This document shows positions 1-8,115 of a DNA stretch of 48,706 bases, in pieces. This DNA is from UMGS1002 sp050309735. GTDB lineage: Bacteria > Bacillota > Clostridia > Oscillospirales > CAG-272. A program made the translations under genes and the position numbers. The DNA lies in NCBI GenBank assembly GCA_050309735.1, contig JBNRMS010000076.1, forward strand, positions 1 through 48,706, in the 5' to 3' direction. Below the pieces are notes generated by a model. It saw nothing but the letters and a program-made list of their open reading frames with translations. It searched no databases and was not told where the DNA came from. Each line of letters opens with the position of its first letter. Position 1 is the stretch's first letter.

Positions 1-10
1 AATATAAATA

Positions 11-47
11 GCGCCGGGGAACTTTTCATCGAAAAGTTCCCCGGCGC
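11..47 (-). terminator. Hairpin terminator after the first gene
   Basis: A perfect 16-bp stem (11-26 with 32-47) closes a 5-nt loop just downstream of the stop of the minus-strand gene at 86. The arms are GC-rich at the base and A/T-rich at the tip. The sequence beyond it on the minus strand is AT-rich but has no clean U-run. It resembles the hairpins at 6551 and 9142. Confidence 0.65.
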
Positions 48-85
48 GCCTTTAATTCTCTTTGACTTTTAATCGAGAATAAGTA

Positions 86-1015
86 TTACTCCTCTAAAAT
101 TCCCGCGACAAAATGTCTGCCTATAGCCGAGATGAGATTGAGAAGCTCGCTGTGAATCGCTTTCGGGAAGATACTCATGCAGCGGAATGTTTCAAAGCAG
201 ATGTCGCCGCGATAGGATATATCGCGCAGACCCCGTATGAGACCGTCCCAATCGGTGAGTGTGTTCTTTCCGTTTCGAGTGTATGAATAGGGAAGCATAT
301 GAAGGTCGTTTAGCGCGTCGTTATCGTGCAGGTGAAGGATGGTGAGGCGAGAGCCGAGAGCCTTGATATACTCATAAATATTGCGCGACATGAGGTTTGC
401 GTGGCCTATGTCAAAGCAGAAGCCGAAAACATCCCCGCCGGCCTCGGCGTTTAGCTTATCGATGTAATAAATAGCTTCGGAAACGTCGGCACAGGGTCCC
501 TCAGAGCAGCGCCCTCCACCGCCGACGAAAAGATTTTCAAGGCATATTTTGACACCATATTTTTTTGCCGCGGGCATAAGCGCACGGTAAATACTCAGGT
601 TTAGCTCGCGCTCACCCTCTTTGCCCATAGTCTTCTGAGCATAAACAGGGTGAACCACAATTGCAGGGCAGCCGAGATAGGCCGCTATGGCAATGCACTT
701 TTCGGTTGCCATGATGACATAGGGGTTCATGTCGTCGTCGCGCCCGTCTACCCAGATCGGGAAGGGGCCGTGCATCTGCGCGAAGCTTATGCCGTGTTTT
801 TCGGCTGCTTCACGGTGCGGACGGTAGTGCTCGCACAATTGCTCAACAGTCTGGTCAAAAAAGCCGCCTGGCTCGCCTTTTCTTATCTGCTCGCCGGGGA
901 GAGCGTTATCGATGTTAAAGTCTACACATTCAAATCCGTGGTCACGAAGAGTGCGGAAATTCGCGTCTATGTCGGCGCCGAAGATACCGCCCGATTGTAC
1001 TCCGATTTTAAGCAT
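86..1015 (-). CDS. Sugar phosphate isomerase/epimerase family TIM barrel
   Basis: This 309-residue protein looks like the xylose-isomerase-like TIM-barrel superfamily (AP endonuclease 2 fold, as in IolE or hydroxypyruvate isomerase). Metal-site type segments appear in barrel order: HGPFPIW near residue 80, IVVHPVY near 120, CLENLF near 160, CFDIGHANL near 205, ILHLHDND near 230 and ICFETFR near 275, giving the expected Glu/Asp/His set. The start at 1015 has a GAGGAGG ribosome site six bases upstream. It stands alone, divergent from thyA, with its own promoter. The substrate cannot be told from sequence; a keto/aldo sugar or inositol-derivative isomerisation is the family role. A second, different member lies at 8172. 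Confidence 0.8.
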   Translation of the reverse strand: MLKIGVQSGGIFGADIDANFRTLRDHGFECVDFNIDNALPGEQIRKGEPGGFFDQTVEQLCEHYRPHREAAEKHGISFAQMHGPFPIWVDGRDDDMNPYVIMATEKCIAIAAYLGCPAIVVHPVYAQKTMGKEGERELNLSIYRALMPAAKKYGVKICLENLFVGGGGRCSEGPCADVSEAIYYIDKLNAEAGGDVFGFCFDIGHANLMSRNIYEYIKALGSRLTILHLHDNDALNDLHMLPYSYTRNGKNTLTDWDGLIRGLRDISYRGDICFETFRCMSIFPKAIHSELLNLISAIGRHFVAGILEE

Positions 1016-1045
1016 TTTAATGCCTCCTCAAAATAATTCGATATG

Positions 1046-1074
1046 AGTTTATCACAATCGGGTGAAAAAGTCAA
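1046..1074 (-). promoter_or_regulatory. Sigma-A-type promoter for the isomerase gene
   Basis: On the minus strand TTGACT (1069-1074) and TAAACT (1046-1051) are separated by exactly 17 bp, about 30 bp ahead of the start codon at 1015. Confidence 0.7.
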
Positions 1075-1149
1075 TCAAAAGCGGCAAATTACCGAGATAT
1101 TAATTGTTAGCGCGCAAGTTTTTTTAGTCTGCCCGGGGGCAGTTCTTCA

Positions 1150-1178
1150 TTGACAAGCGGGGCGGCTTGTGGTATATT
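1150..1178 (+). promoter_or_regulatory. Sigma-A-type promoter for thyA-folA
   Basis: TTGACA (1150-1155), a 17-bp spacer and TATATT (1173-1178). The upstream in-frame ATG at 1169 lies inside this promoter, which supports the thyA start at 1211. Confidence 0.85.
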
Positions 1179-1210
1179 ACTTATATGAAAATGAAAGAAG
1201 GGAAAGATAT

Positions 1211-2041
1211 ATGAGTTCAGCCGACACAGCCTTTGTCGCCACCTGCCGGGATATACTTGAGCGCGGCTCATGGGTGAGAGACGAGCGCGTCCGCCCCCGC
1301 TGGGAGGATGGCGAGCAGGCCTATACTATAAAAAAATTTGGCGTCATGAACCGATATGACCTTGAGCGCGAGTTTCCGCTGCTTACCCTGCGTCCGATAA
1401 ATCTCTCGGCCGCGGTTGACGAAATTCTTTGGATTTGGCAGAAGAAATCAAACAATATAAAAGATCTCGGGAGCCGCATATGGGATAGCTGGGCAGATGA
1501 GAACGGCTCTATAGGTAAGGCATACGGATATCAGATGTCGGTCAAGCACAAGTATAAAGAGGGCGAGTTTGATATGGTTGACCGTGTGCTCTATGACCTT
1601 AAAAACAATCCCTACTCGCGCCGAATTCTCACAAATATATATAATTTTGCAGACCTCTCAGAGATGGCGCTCTATCCCTGCGCATATAGCATGACCTTTA
1701 ATGTTGTCGACGGTCGGCTCTCTGCCATTCTCAATCAGCGCTCGCAGGATATGCTTGCGGCAAACGCTTGGAATGTCGCGCAGTATGCGGCGCTCCTTAT
1801 GATGTTCGCACAGGTGTCGGGACTAAAACCCGGCGAGCTTGTTCATGTTATTGCCGACGCGCATATATACGACCGGCATATCCCAATCGTAGAAAAACTG
1901 ATAGAGCGTGAAGCATTCCCGGCTCCTCTTGTCGAGCTTGACCCGAACATCACTGATTTTTACGACTTCACGCCCGGCAGCTTCAAGGTGACCAATTACA
2001 GGCACGGAGAGAAGATAGGAAGGTTTCCGGTGGCGATATGA
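1211..2041 (+). CDS. thyA: Thymidylate synthase
   Basis: ThyA makes dTMP from dUMP using methylene-tetrahydrofolate, which becomes dihydrofolate. The 276-residue product follows the ThyA subtype known from Bacillus: LLWIWQ-like motif (here ILWIWQKKSN), IWDSW, AYGYQ, a catalytic Cys near residue 157 in ALYPCAYS, QRSQD, and the C-terminal DFYDF and NYRHGEK blocks. The usual LGxPFN loop reads AANAWN, but the Asp and Asn that flank it keep their spacing. The ATG at 1211 follows an AGAAGGGAAAG ribosome site; an earlier in-frame ATG sits in the promoter. The stop overlaps the folA start by 4 bases, and folA recycles the dihydrofolate made here. Confidence 0.96.
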   Translation: MSSADTAFVATCRDILERGSWVRDERVRPRWEDGEQAYTIKKFGVMNRYDLEREFPLLTLRPINLSAAVDEILWIWQKKSNNIKDLGSRIWDSWADENGSIGKAYGYQMSVKHKYKEGEFDMVDRVLYDLKNNPYSRRILTNIYNFADLSEMALYPCAYSMTFNVVDGRLSAILNQRSQDMLAANAWNVAQYAALLMMFAQVSGLKPGELVHVIADAHIYDRHIPIVEKLIEREAFPAPLVELDPNITDFYDFTPGSFKVTNYRHGEKIGRFPVAI

Positions 2042-2550
2042 ATTTGGTTGTCGCGGTTGATAAAAACTGGGCTATCGGCTATCGCGGCGAGCTGCTCGCC
2101 CGCGTTCGAGCAGATATGAGAAATTTTGCGGCGCTCACTACCGGCCATACAGTCGTGCTCGGCTCAAAGACGCTTGCAACCTTCCCGGGCGGCAGGCCGC
2201 TCAAAAACCGGACAAACATCATTTTGAGCCGCAGGCCTGATTTTGCACCCGAGGGCGCCGTTGTGGTTCGTTCACAGGACGAGCTTTTTGAAGAACTAAA
2301 AAAATACCCGCCCGAGGATATTTTTGTTATAGGCGGGGAGAGCGTGTATAAAATGCTGCTGCCTCACTGCCGCCGCGCATATGTCACCGAATTTGACAGG
2401 GAATTTGAGGCAGACGCACATATTCCGAATCTGGCGGCGTCGGGCGAATGGGAGCTGATAGGTCGCGGCGAGCGGCAGACCAGCGACCCGGCGACAGACA
2501 GCGAGGGTGGGCTGGGCTTTTGCTTTTCAGAATATGTAAGAGTGGGATAG
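2038..2550 (+). CDS. folA: Dihydrofolate reductase
   Basis: FolA reduces dihydrofolate to tetrahydrofolate with NADPH, closing the cycle opened by ThyA. The 170-residue protein shows the family blocks in order: AVDKNWAIGYRGELL at the N terminus, DMRNF with the folate-binding acidic residue, the VVLGSKTLATFPGGRPL cofactor segment, RTNIILSRR, and FVIGGESVY near residue 100. The Trp of the usual LPW motif is replaced (LLARVRADM). Translation is coupled to thyA through an ATGA overlap. Length and motifs are ordinary for a chromosomal enzyme. Confidence 0.95.
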   Translation: MNLVVAVDKNWAIGYRGELLARVRADMRNFAALTTGHTVVLGSKTLATFPGGRPLKNRTNIILSRRPDFAPEGAVVVRSQDELFEELKKYPPEDIFVIGGESVYKMLLPHCRRAYVTEFDREFEADAHIPNLAASGEWELIGRGERQTSDPATDSEGGLGFCFSEYVRVG

Positions 2551-2603
2551 ATAGGGGCGAGAGACGTGCGGGAGGCGTATCTCAGGAGTTATTATGTAAA
2601 ACA

Positions 2604-2644
2604 AAGGCGGAGGAGCTTTAATGTATAGCTCCCTCGCCTTTTTT
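2604..2644 (+). terminator. Rho-independent terminator of thyA-folA
   Basis: A 14-bp nearly perfect stem (2604-2617 with 2627-2640) is followed at once by a run of six T. It ends the thyA-folA operon 54 bp after the stop. Confidence 0.85.
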
Positions 2645-2764
2645 AAAAAGACGAGAAGAGGCGATATCATACGGAATAAGTCCCGATCGCCCTCTCACGC
2701 GGCTTGAAGATATATAATTGATTGAAATAAATTTATCAATCAAACAAAATTTTTATAAATGATA

Positions 2765-2793
2765 TTGATAAATTAATAGCGATGTGTTATACT
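2765..2793 (+). promoter_or_regulatory. Sigma-A-type promoter for pgk-tpiA
   Basis: TTGATA (2765-2770), a 17-bp spacer and TATACT (2788-2793), about 50 bp before the pgk start. The surrounding 100 bp are strongly AT-rich, as expected of an active promoter with an upstream element. Confidence 0.8.
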
Positions 2794-2841
2794 AATTTGC
2801 GGTATGTTTATTTTGTCATAACATGAAAGGCGGAAATAATT

Positions 2842-4029
2842 ATGACCTACAACAAGAAAACAATTGAGGACATCACCGTCTCCGGAAAAAGAGTTCTGGT
2901 GCGGTGTGATTTTAACGTGCCCCAGAAAGACGGAGCTATAACGTCGGACAAGCGCATTGTCGAAGCTCTGCCGACAATTAAATATTTGCTCGACCACCGA
3001 GCCAAGGTTATCCTATGCTCGCATCTTGGAAAGCCTAAGGGTACTGTTGATAAAAAATACATCCTTGCGCCGGTGGCTGCTCGCCTTAGCGAGTTGCTCG
3101 GCTTTGAAGTTGCGCTCGCGTCTGACACTGTCGGTCCCGACGCTAAGGCAAAAGCGGCCTCGCTTGAGAGCGGACGAGCCATACTGCTTGAGAACACCCG
3201 CTTTGATCCTCGTGAGGAAAAGAACGACCCCACCCTTGCCAAAGAACTTGCCTCGCTTGCCGACATATTTGTAAACGATGCTTTCGGTGCGGCTCACAGA
3301 GCCCACGCCTCGACAGCCGGAGTTGCAGCTTATCTGCCCTCTGTTTGCGGTTACCTAATTCAGAAAGAAATCGGCGTTATGGGAAAAGCGCTTGAGAATC
3401 CTGCTCGCCCCTTTGTGGCGATTCTTGGCGGCGCTAAGGTGTCGGACAAGATAGGTGTTATCAACAATCTGATTGATAAGGTTGACACGCTGATAATCGG
3501 AGGCGGAATGGCCTATACATTCTTCAGAGCCAGAGGTAGCCAGATAGGCAATTCTATCTGTGAAAACGATAAAATCGAGCTCGCGGCCGAAATGATGGCA
3601 AAGGCGAGGGAAAAGGGAGTTAATTTCCTGCTTCCGGTGGATAACATAATAGGCAGAGAATATAAGGAAGACACTGTATGCATGCGCATATATTCAGACT
3701 CTATTCCCGACGGCTGGATGGGGCTTGACATCGGAGAGAAGACGCAGGAGCTTTTCTCAAAATCGATAATCGGAGCCGGAACTGTGGTTTGGAACGGGCC
3801 GATGGGTGTCTCGGAGTGGGAAAACTTCGCGGCAGGAACCCGCGCTGTGGCAAAGGCTATCGCCGAGAGCGAAGCGGTTTCGATAATCGGAGGCGGTGAC
3901 AGTGCTGCGGCAGTTGAAAAATTGGGATACGCTGAAAAAATGACACACGTCTCAACCGGAGGTGGAGCCTCGCTCGAATTCCTTGAGGGGCTTGACCTTC
4001 CCGGTATTTCCTGTCTTCAGGACAAATAA
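2842..4029 (+). CDS. pgk: Phosphoglycerate kinase
   Basis: Pgk transfers the phosphate of 1,3-bisphosphoglycerate to ADP in lower glycolysis. The 395-residue length is standard. Visible motifs are RVLVRCDFNVP near residue 18, the substrate-binding Arg segment SHLGKPKG near 60, LLENTRFDPRE near 115, FVNDAFGAAHRAHAS near 150, and the nucleotide-binding VWNGPMGVSEW and IIGGGDSAAA with STGGGASLEFLEG at the C terminus. An AAAGGCGG ribosome site precedes the ATG. It forms an operon with tpiA, with a stable hairpin in the 72-bp gap. Gap and enolase are not in the window. Confidence 0.98.
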   Translation: MTYNKKTIEDITVSGKRVLVRCDFNVPQKDGAITSDKRIVEALPTIKYLLDHRAKVILCSHLGKPKGTVDKKYILAPVAARLSELLGFEVALASDTVGPDAKAKAASLESGRAILLENTRFDPREEKNDPTLAKELASLADIFVNDAFGAAHRAHASTAGVAAYLPSVCGYLIQKEIGVMGKALENPARPFVAILGGAKVSDKIGVINNLIDKVDTLIIGGGMAYTFFRARGSQIGNSICENDKIELAAEMMAKAREKGVNFLLPVDNIIGREYKEDTVCMRIYSDSIPDGWMGLDIGEKTQELFSKSIIGAGTVVWNGPMGVSEWENFAAGTRAVAKAIAESEAVSIIGGGDSAAAVEKLGYAEKMTHVSTGGGASLEFLEGLDLPGISCLQDK

Positions 4030-4042
4030 TAAACGAACAACA

Positions 4043-4080
4043 AATCGCGGGAAAGCAGGCGATGCGTGCTTTCCCCGATT
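4043..4080 (+). terminator. Hairpin between pgk and tpiA
   Basis: A 9-bp perfect stem (4049-4057 with 4067-4075) can extend by 5 bp across a bulge (4043-4047 with 4076-4080). The following bases are T-rich but without a clean run, and the tpiA ribosome site comes 10 bases later. It could be a partial terminator or an RNA-processing/stability element setting the pgk:tpiA ratio. Confidence 0.5.
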
Positions 4081-4101
4081 GTAATTATTTTGGAGGTACA
4101 T

Positions 4102-4869
4102 ATGAACCTGAAAAAAAGAAAAACAGTAATTGCCGGTAACTGGAAGATGAATTTTACTCCCGACGAAGCCGTGGCTTTTATTGAAAAAATAAAACCGGCG
4201 TTGGTGGGAAAAGATAAATGCGATGTGATTTTATGCGCGCCCTATGTTTCAATCGCAGCCGCGATGAAGGCGGCTGAGGGTAGCAATATCATAATCGGCG
4301 CCGAGAATGTTCATTTCGCACCTAAGGGAGCTTACACCGGGGAGGTGTCTGCGGAGATGCTGGCAGCAATTGGCGTCGGGGTGGTTATTATCGGCCACAG
4401 CGAGCGCCGCCAGTATTTCGGAGAGACAGATGAAACGGTAAACCTGCGCGTCAAAGCCGCGATTCAGAGCGGCCTTCGCGTTATCCTTTGCCTTGGTGAG
4501 GTTAAGGAGCAGAGGCTTTCGGGAATTACAAATGAGGTTGTCGGAATACAGACAAAGCTTGCCCTGGCGGGTATTTCCGAGCGCCAGCTAAAGAATATTA
4601 TAATTGCGTACGAACCGGTCTGGGCTATCGGCACAGGACTCACCGCTACCCCCGAGGAGGCTGAGGAAACCTGCGGAGTTATCCGCGAGGTAGTTGCCAG
4701 CATCTATAGCCGGAAAGCGGCTGATGCCCTCACGATACAATATGGCGGCTCAATGAACGAGAAGAACGCGGCCGAGCTGCTCGCAAAACCGAATGTAGAC
4801 GGTGGTCTTATCGGCGGAGCCTCGCTCGTTCCCGAAAAGTTTATCGCCATTGTGGATGCGGCTCAGTAA
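4102..4869 (+). CDS. tpiA: Triosephosphate isomerase
   Basis: TpiA interconverts dihydroxyacetone phosphate and glyceraldehyde 3-phosphate. The 255-residue TIM barrel carries the catalytic lysine in AGNWKMN near residue 13, the catalytic histidine in IIGHSERRQYFGE near 98, the catalytic glutamate in IAYEPVWAIGTG near 170, and the phosphate-binding YGGSMN and GGLIGGASL at the end. The ATG at 4102 has an ideal TGGAGG ribosome site; a longer frame open from 4066 has none and lies in the hairpin. It is the second gene of the pgk operon. Confidence 0.98.
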   Translation: MNLKKRKTVIAGNWKMNFTPDEAVAFIEKIKPALVGKDKCDVILCAPYVSIAAAMKAAEGSNIIIGAENVHFAPKGAYTGEVSAEMLAAIGVGVVIIGHSERRQYFGETDETVNLRVKAAIQSGLRVILCLGEVKEQRLSGITNEVVGIQTKLALAGISERQLKNIIIAYEPVWAIGTGLTATPEEAEETCGVIREVVASIYSRKAADALTIQYGGSMNEKNAAELLAKPNVDGGLIGGASLVPEKFIAIVDAAQ

Positions 4870-4879
4870 TTATCAGATG

Positions 4880-4903
4880 TGCCGGCGGTTTCTGCCGCCG
4901 GCA
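4880..4903 (+). terminator. Terminator after tpiA
   Basis: A GC-rich perfect stem, TGCCGGCGG with CCGCCGGCA, around a short loop lies 10 bp after the tpiA stop and is followed by a T-rich stretch. Confidence 0.75.
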
Positions 4904-5002
4904 TATTCATATTTATTTTGGGGTGGGAAACGAGGATTCGGAAGTGCCGCCGACCCCGCTTTACGATAATTTTTTGATGAACAGAAAGGCAGAACAGGGA
5001 AC

Positions 5003-5416
5003 ATGGCAAATTATAGAAGAAATCGTATAAACGACGAGGTGCGAAATGAGATGGCGGTCATTCTTCGCGGGGTGAAGGATCCGCGGGTGAGAGACGCATT
5101 TGTCAGCGTTACCGCCGCCGTGGTGACCCCAGACCTGAAGTTCGCCAAAATTTATTACTCGCATCTTTACGGCGATACAAACGAGGTATCAAAGGGGCTT
5201 AAATCCTCAGCCGGATATATCAGATATCAGCTTGCCCAGAGCCTCAACCTGAGAGTTACCCCCGAGTTGACCTTCATCCCTGATGAATCGATTGCTCACG
5301 GGGCGCATATAGCGTCGCTGATAAACAACCTTGAATTCTCGGATGAGGACGACGAGGACGACGAGGACGGCGAACAAAATCAATCGAACAAAGGAAAAGA
5401 CAACAATGCCGACTGA
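5003..5416 (+). CDS. rbfA: Ribosome-binding factor A
   Basis: RbfA binds the 30S subunit and helps mature the 16S rRNA 5' end. The 137-residue protein has the family N terminus (basic NYRRNRINDEVRNEM), VKDPRV near residue 28, VSVTAAVVTPDLKFAKIYYS in the KH-like core, and LRVTPELTFIPDESIAHG near 85. The last ~25 residues form an acidic, low-complexity tail (repeated DED), longer than in the Bacillus protein. It overlaps nrnA by 11 bases; rbfA followed by a DHH phosphoesterase is the usual Firmicutes arrangement, normally with infB upstream, which is absent here. Confidence 0.95.
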   Translation: MANYRRNRINDEVRNEMAVILRGVKDPRVRDAFVSVTAAVVTPDLKFAKIYYSHLYGDTNEVSKGLKSSAGYIRYQLAQSLNLRVTPELTFIPDESIAHGAHIASLINNLEFSDEDDEDDEDGEQNQSNKGKDNNAD

Positions 5417-6416
5417 CAAAAAGCTTTACAGATCAATAAACTTCGAGCAGCTCTGCGACATTCTCAGCGAGCGCCGGCCGACGCTAATATTATTTCACTC
5501 GCATCCCGACGGCGACGCTGCCGGCTCGGCTTTCGCGCTCTCGCTTTTGCTTGGCGCTGTCGGCAGCCCGACATACTGCCTTTGTGCCGACGAGTTACCC
5601 CGGCGATATTTATTCGCCTTTGAGGGGCTTCAGGAGAGTGTGCTTCCGTCCTCGCTGCCCGAGGGCTTTGATTCGGCACTCATAATAGCGGTTGATACCG
5701 CCTCAAAGTCTCAACTTGGCAGCCTTGCTGATCTTTACGGCGACAAGATAGATCTCATGATAGACCACCACGCGCGCGGGGAATTTTATGCTGATCACTA
5801 CATCGAACCCGATGCCGCCGCTGCCGGTGAGATAATCTTCGACATCTCGCGCGAGATGTTGCGCCGCGGAACAATAGAGAAAATACCCGAGGGATTTGAT
5901 CTGCTCGCCTATATCGCAATAGCCGCCGACACCGGCTGCTTCAAATACTCCAATACCACGCCCTCAACTCACCGGCGTGTCGCCGAGCTTATGGGGAGCT
6001 TTGACTACGCTGACGTCAATTTCCGTATTTTTGACGCCAAAACGCCCGACGAGCTAAAAATCACCCGTGTTGCCCTTGAAAATGTTGCATATTTTTATGA
6101 GGGTAAAGTCTCGGTTGCCACCCTTGATTTTGATCAGAAACAAGCACTTGATGTTTCTGACGAATACCTCGATGCGCTTATAAATGTTGCCCGCTCGGTC
6201 GCGGGAGTTATGGTCGCCGCCTCAATCAAACAGCCGGGCCGGGACAATACCTACAGAGTTTCACTTCGCTCAAATAGCGATATAGATGTCTCGCTCATAT
6301 GTTTAAAATTCGGCGGCGGCGGACATCGCAAATCGGCCGGCTGCACACTTAATGCCCCCTCTATGTCCGATGCTGTCCGGATGATTGTGGAGGCGATTAG
6401 AGAAGCAATAGAGTAA
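5406..6416 (+). CDS. nrnA: DHH-family oligoribonuclease / pAp phosphatase
   Basis: NrnA degrades nanoRNAs and dephosphorylates 3'-phosphoadenosine 5'-phosphate. The 336-residue protein has the DHH-domain metal motifs FHSHPDGDAAGSA near residue 30, AVDTAS near 95, MIDHHARGEF near 118 and the late Asp in AADTGCFKYS near 175. The DHHA1 substrate motif FGGGGHRKSAGC lies near 305. The ATG at 5406 follows AAAGGAAAAG within the end of rbfA; a longer frame from 5331 is only the acidic tail of rbfA read in another frame. Position after rbfA supports this assignment over other DHH families. Confidence 0.92.
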   Translation: MPTDKKLYRSINFEQLCDILSERRPTLILFHSHPDGDAAGSAFALSLLLGAVGSPTYCLCADELPRRYLFAFEGLQESVLPSSLPEGFDSALIIAVDTASKSQLGSLADLYGDKIDLMIDHHARGEFYADHYIEPDAAAAGEIIFDISREMLRRGTIEKIPEGFDLLAYIAIAADTGCFKYSNTTPSTHRRVAELMGSFDYADVNFRIFDAKTPDELKITRVALENVAYFYEGKVSVATLDFDQKQALDVSDEYLDALINVARSVAGVMVAASIKQPGRDNTYRVSLRSNSDIDVSLICLKFGGGGHRKSAGCTLNAPSMSDAVRMIVEAIREAIE

Positions 6417-6426
6417 GGGTAAAACA

Positions 6427-6465
6427 AGCCCGAGCGATCTTTTATCAAAAAAGTTCGCTCGGGCT
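6427..6465 (+). terminator. Terminator after nrnA
   Basis: An 11-bp perfect stem (6427-6437 with 6455-6465) around an A/T-rich loop lies 10 bp after the nrnA stop. Confidence 0.7.
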
Positions 6466-6550
6466 CTATTAATAAGATTTCTGCGCATTACAGGTATGAA
6501 GGATGCTTTAATTTTATGTTTAGCATAGTGCGCGGAAAGTTCTTGTGGTG

Positions 6551-6588
6551 GTCGGCGGGGAGCTTCTTTCAAGAAGCTCCCCGCCGGC
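6551..6588. terminator. Bidirectional hairpin between nrnA and rpe
   Basis: A near-perfect inverted repeat of about 16 bp (6551-6566 with 6573-6588, one mismatch) sits between convergent genes, 12 bp past the rpe stop. A T-rich stretch follows on the plus strand. Its core is shared with the hairpins at 11 and 9142. Confidence 0.65.
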
Positions 6589-6600
6589 ATTCCTTTTCCC

Positions 6601-7266
6601 TCACCCTATAGCTTCTCTGAGCTTTACCACATTCTCCTCAAGCGAGCTTGAGGGCATATATAGGCTTGAGCTGCCTGCGACGAAAATATTTGCGCCGGCA
6701 TTAGACATAAGTGTGGCATTTGCGAAGCTTACATTGCCATCGCATTCTATTTCGACTTCGGGGCGGCCGGCGTCGTCGAGCAGGCGGCGGAGGCGGGCAA
6801 TTTTATCTATTGTTTGCATGATGAGTCTTTGACCGGCGTATCCGGGGTTGACTGTCATCACAAGTACTGCGTCGATATCGGGGATGAGATCCTCAAGCAC
6901 TGTGAGCGGGGTGCCGGGATTGAGGGCGAGCATGGGTTTTGCTCCTGCTGCGCGGATGCCCGCGAGCGTGCGCTGAATATGGGGGGTAGACTCGTAGTGT
7001 ACAGAAACATAGTCGCCCTCCCGAAATTCAAAACGGTCAAGTTTCATGTCAGGGCGGTCTATCATCAGGTGAATGTCGAGCGGAATGTTTGTGGCAGAGC
7101 GGACAATCTTGATGAAGTCGGTGCCAAGCGTATAGTTAGGAACGAAAACGCCGTCCATTATATCAATGTGGAGGTATTCGATGCCAAGGCGCTCAAGCTC
7201 GGCGATATCCCGCCCGAGATTGAGAAAGTCGGCGCACATAAGGGAGGGAGAAATTTTTTTATCCAT
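6601..7266 (-). CDS. rpe: Ribulose-phosphate 3-epimerase
   Basis: Rpe interconverts ribulose 5-phosphate and xylulose 5-phosphate in the pentose phosphate pathway. The 221-residue TIM barrel has the family signature ISPSLMCADF at the N terminus, YLHIDIMDGVFVPN near residue 33, DIHLMIDRP near 65, ALNPGTPL, LVMTVNPGYAGQ near 140 and ECDGNVS near 175 with the catalytic Asp. YAGQ in place of the common FGGQ means a sister family such as allulose-6-phosphate epimerase cannot be excluded. The start at 7266 was chosen because homology begins there; a longer frame runs back across the promoter. Confidence 0.88.
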   Translation of the reverse strand: MDKKISPSLMCADFLNLGRDIAELERLGIEYLHIDIMDGVFVPNYTLGTDFIKIVRSATNIPLDIHLMIDRPDMKLDRFEFREGDYVSVHYESTPHIQRTLAGIRAAGAKPMLALNPGTPLTVLEDLIPDIDAVLVMTVNPGYAGQRLIMQTIDKIARLRRLLDDAGRPEVEIECDGNVSFANATLMSNAGANIFVAGSSSLYMPSSSLEENVVKLREAIG

Positions 7267-7303
7267 ATATCTTATCAATCCTTTAGAGTTTTGTATTCGA
7301 TTT

Positions 7304-7332
7304 AGTTTATCATGATTTGCACAATATGTCAA
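7304..7332 (-). promoter_or_regulatory. Sigma-A-type promoter for rpe
   Basis: On the minus strand TTGACA (7327-7332), a 17-bp spacer and TAAACT (7304-7309), 38 bp ahead of the rpe start. Confidence 0.8.
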
Positions 7333-7341
7333 TTGTTCTGA

Positions 7342-7370
7342 GTTAATTTTTGTGTTTGTGAGGTAATAAT
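7342..7370 (+). promoter_or_regulatory. Candidate sigma-F-type promoter for spoIIR
   Basis: GGTAATAAT at 7362-7370 matches the forespore sigma-F/sigma-G -10 consensus GGNNANAMT fully. The -35 position 15 bp upstream reads GTTAA, a weak match to GYATA. It is about 78 bp ahead of the spoIIR start. In Bacillus subtilis spoIIR is sigma-F dependent. Confidence 0.4.
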
Positions 7371-7447
7371 TGGTCAGGGAGTGAATAAAGTCCTTCACAG
7401 ATGCCGGAAGATATGGTGTGAATCAAATAAACAGGATGGACTTTAAA

Positions 7448-8071
7448 ATGAAAAAATTACTTATTCTCACAATTTCAATTTTAGTAGGATTCAGTCTTCT
7501 CGGACTTATGCCGGTTCACGGCGAGGGCGAGATATACGACAGCGTTGTAAGGCTTCACGTTATCGCTAATTCCGACAGCGAATACGACCAGCAGCTCAAG
7601 CTTATGGTTCGAGACGGCGTGCTTGCAAAGGCCTCTGAAATAGTGGCCGGATGCACGACCCGCGAGGAGGCCGAGAGCGCTCTTTTGGGGGGGCTTGAGC
7701 AAATTGGAGCCTCGGCAGCTCGGGTGATAGCTCGTGAGGGCGCCGATTATCCGGTTACGGTTGAGCTTGGTGAGGAAGAATATCCGACAAGGAGCTATGA
7801 GAGCTTCTGCTTCCCGTCCGGAACATATATGTCGCTGCGCGTCTGTATCGGAGAGTCGGAGGGTGAGAATTGGTGGTGCGTTCTTTTCCCCAATCTTTGC
7901 TTCTCGGCCGCGACCAAAAAGAATGCCGAGAAGGCCTTCATCGAGGCGGGATTGACACCCGATCAGTATAAGATAATTACAGAGTCAGACGGCACAAAAT
8001 ACAACATTCGCTTTAAATTCCTTGAAGCCTTTGAGGAGCTTGCAAAAAAATGCAAAATTAAAAGAAGATGA
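7448..8071 (+). CDS. spoIIR: Stage II sporulation protein R
   Basis: SpoIIR is the signal exported by the forespore that activates the mother-cell protease SpoIIGA, leading to cleavage of pro-sigma-E. The 207-residue protein has an N-terminal signal peptide (KK, then a hydrophobic run to about residue 20), then the family motif VVRLHVIANSDSEYDQ with LKLMVRDGVL, and GENWWCVLFPNLCF near residue 145. The ATG at 7448 begins the signal peptide and has an AGGATGG site; GTG at 7418 and ATG at 7436 are alternative in-frame starts. SpoIIGA and SigE, its targets, are encoded at 16.9-18.5 kb. Confidence 0.94.
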   Translation: MKKLLILTISILVGFSLLGLMPVHGEGEIYDSVVRLHVIANSDSEYDQQLKLMVRDGVLAKASEIVAGCTTREEAESALLGGLEQIGASAARVIAREGADYPVTVELGEEEYPTRSYESFCFPSGTYMSLRVCIGESEGENWWCVLFPNLCFSAATKKNAEKAFIEAGLTPDQYKIITESDGTKYNIRFKFLEAFEELAKKCKIKRR

Positions 8072-8115
8072 ATATCGCTCAATAGGTTGATTTATAGATA
8101 AAAATAGTATAAAAT

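Noticed and set aside
1129..1142. Terminator upstream of thyA
   Set aside because: The CTGCCCGGGGGCAG palindrome has almost no loop and its T-run lies on the wrong side.
5330..5410. Frameshift at the rbfA/nrnA junction
   Set aside because: The overlapping long frames arise from the acidic repeat tail of rbfA; both proteins are complete with proper starts and stops.
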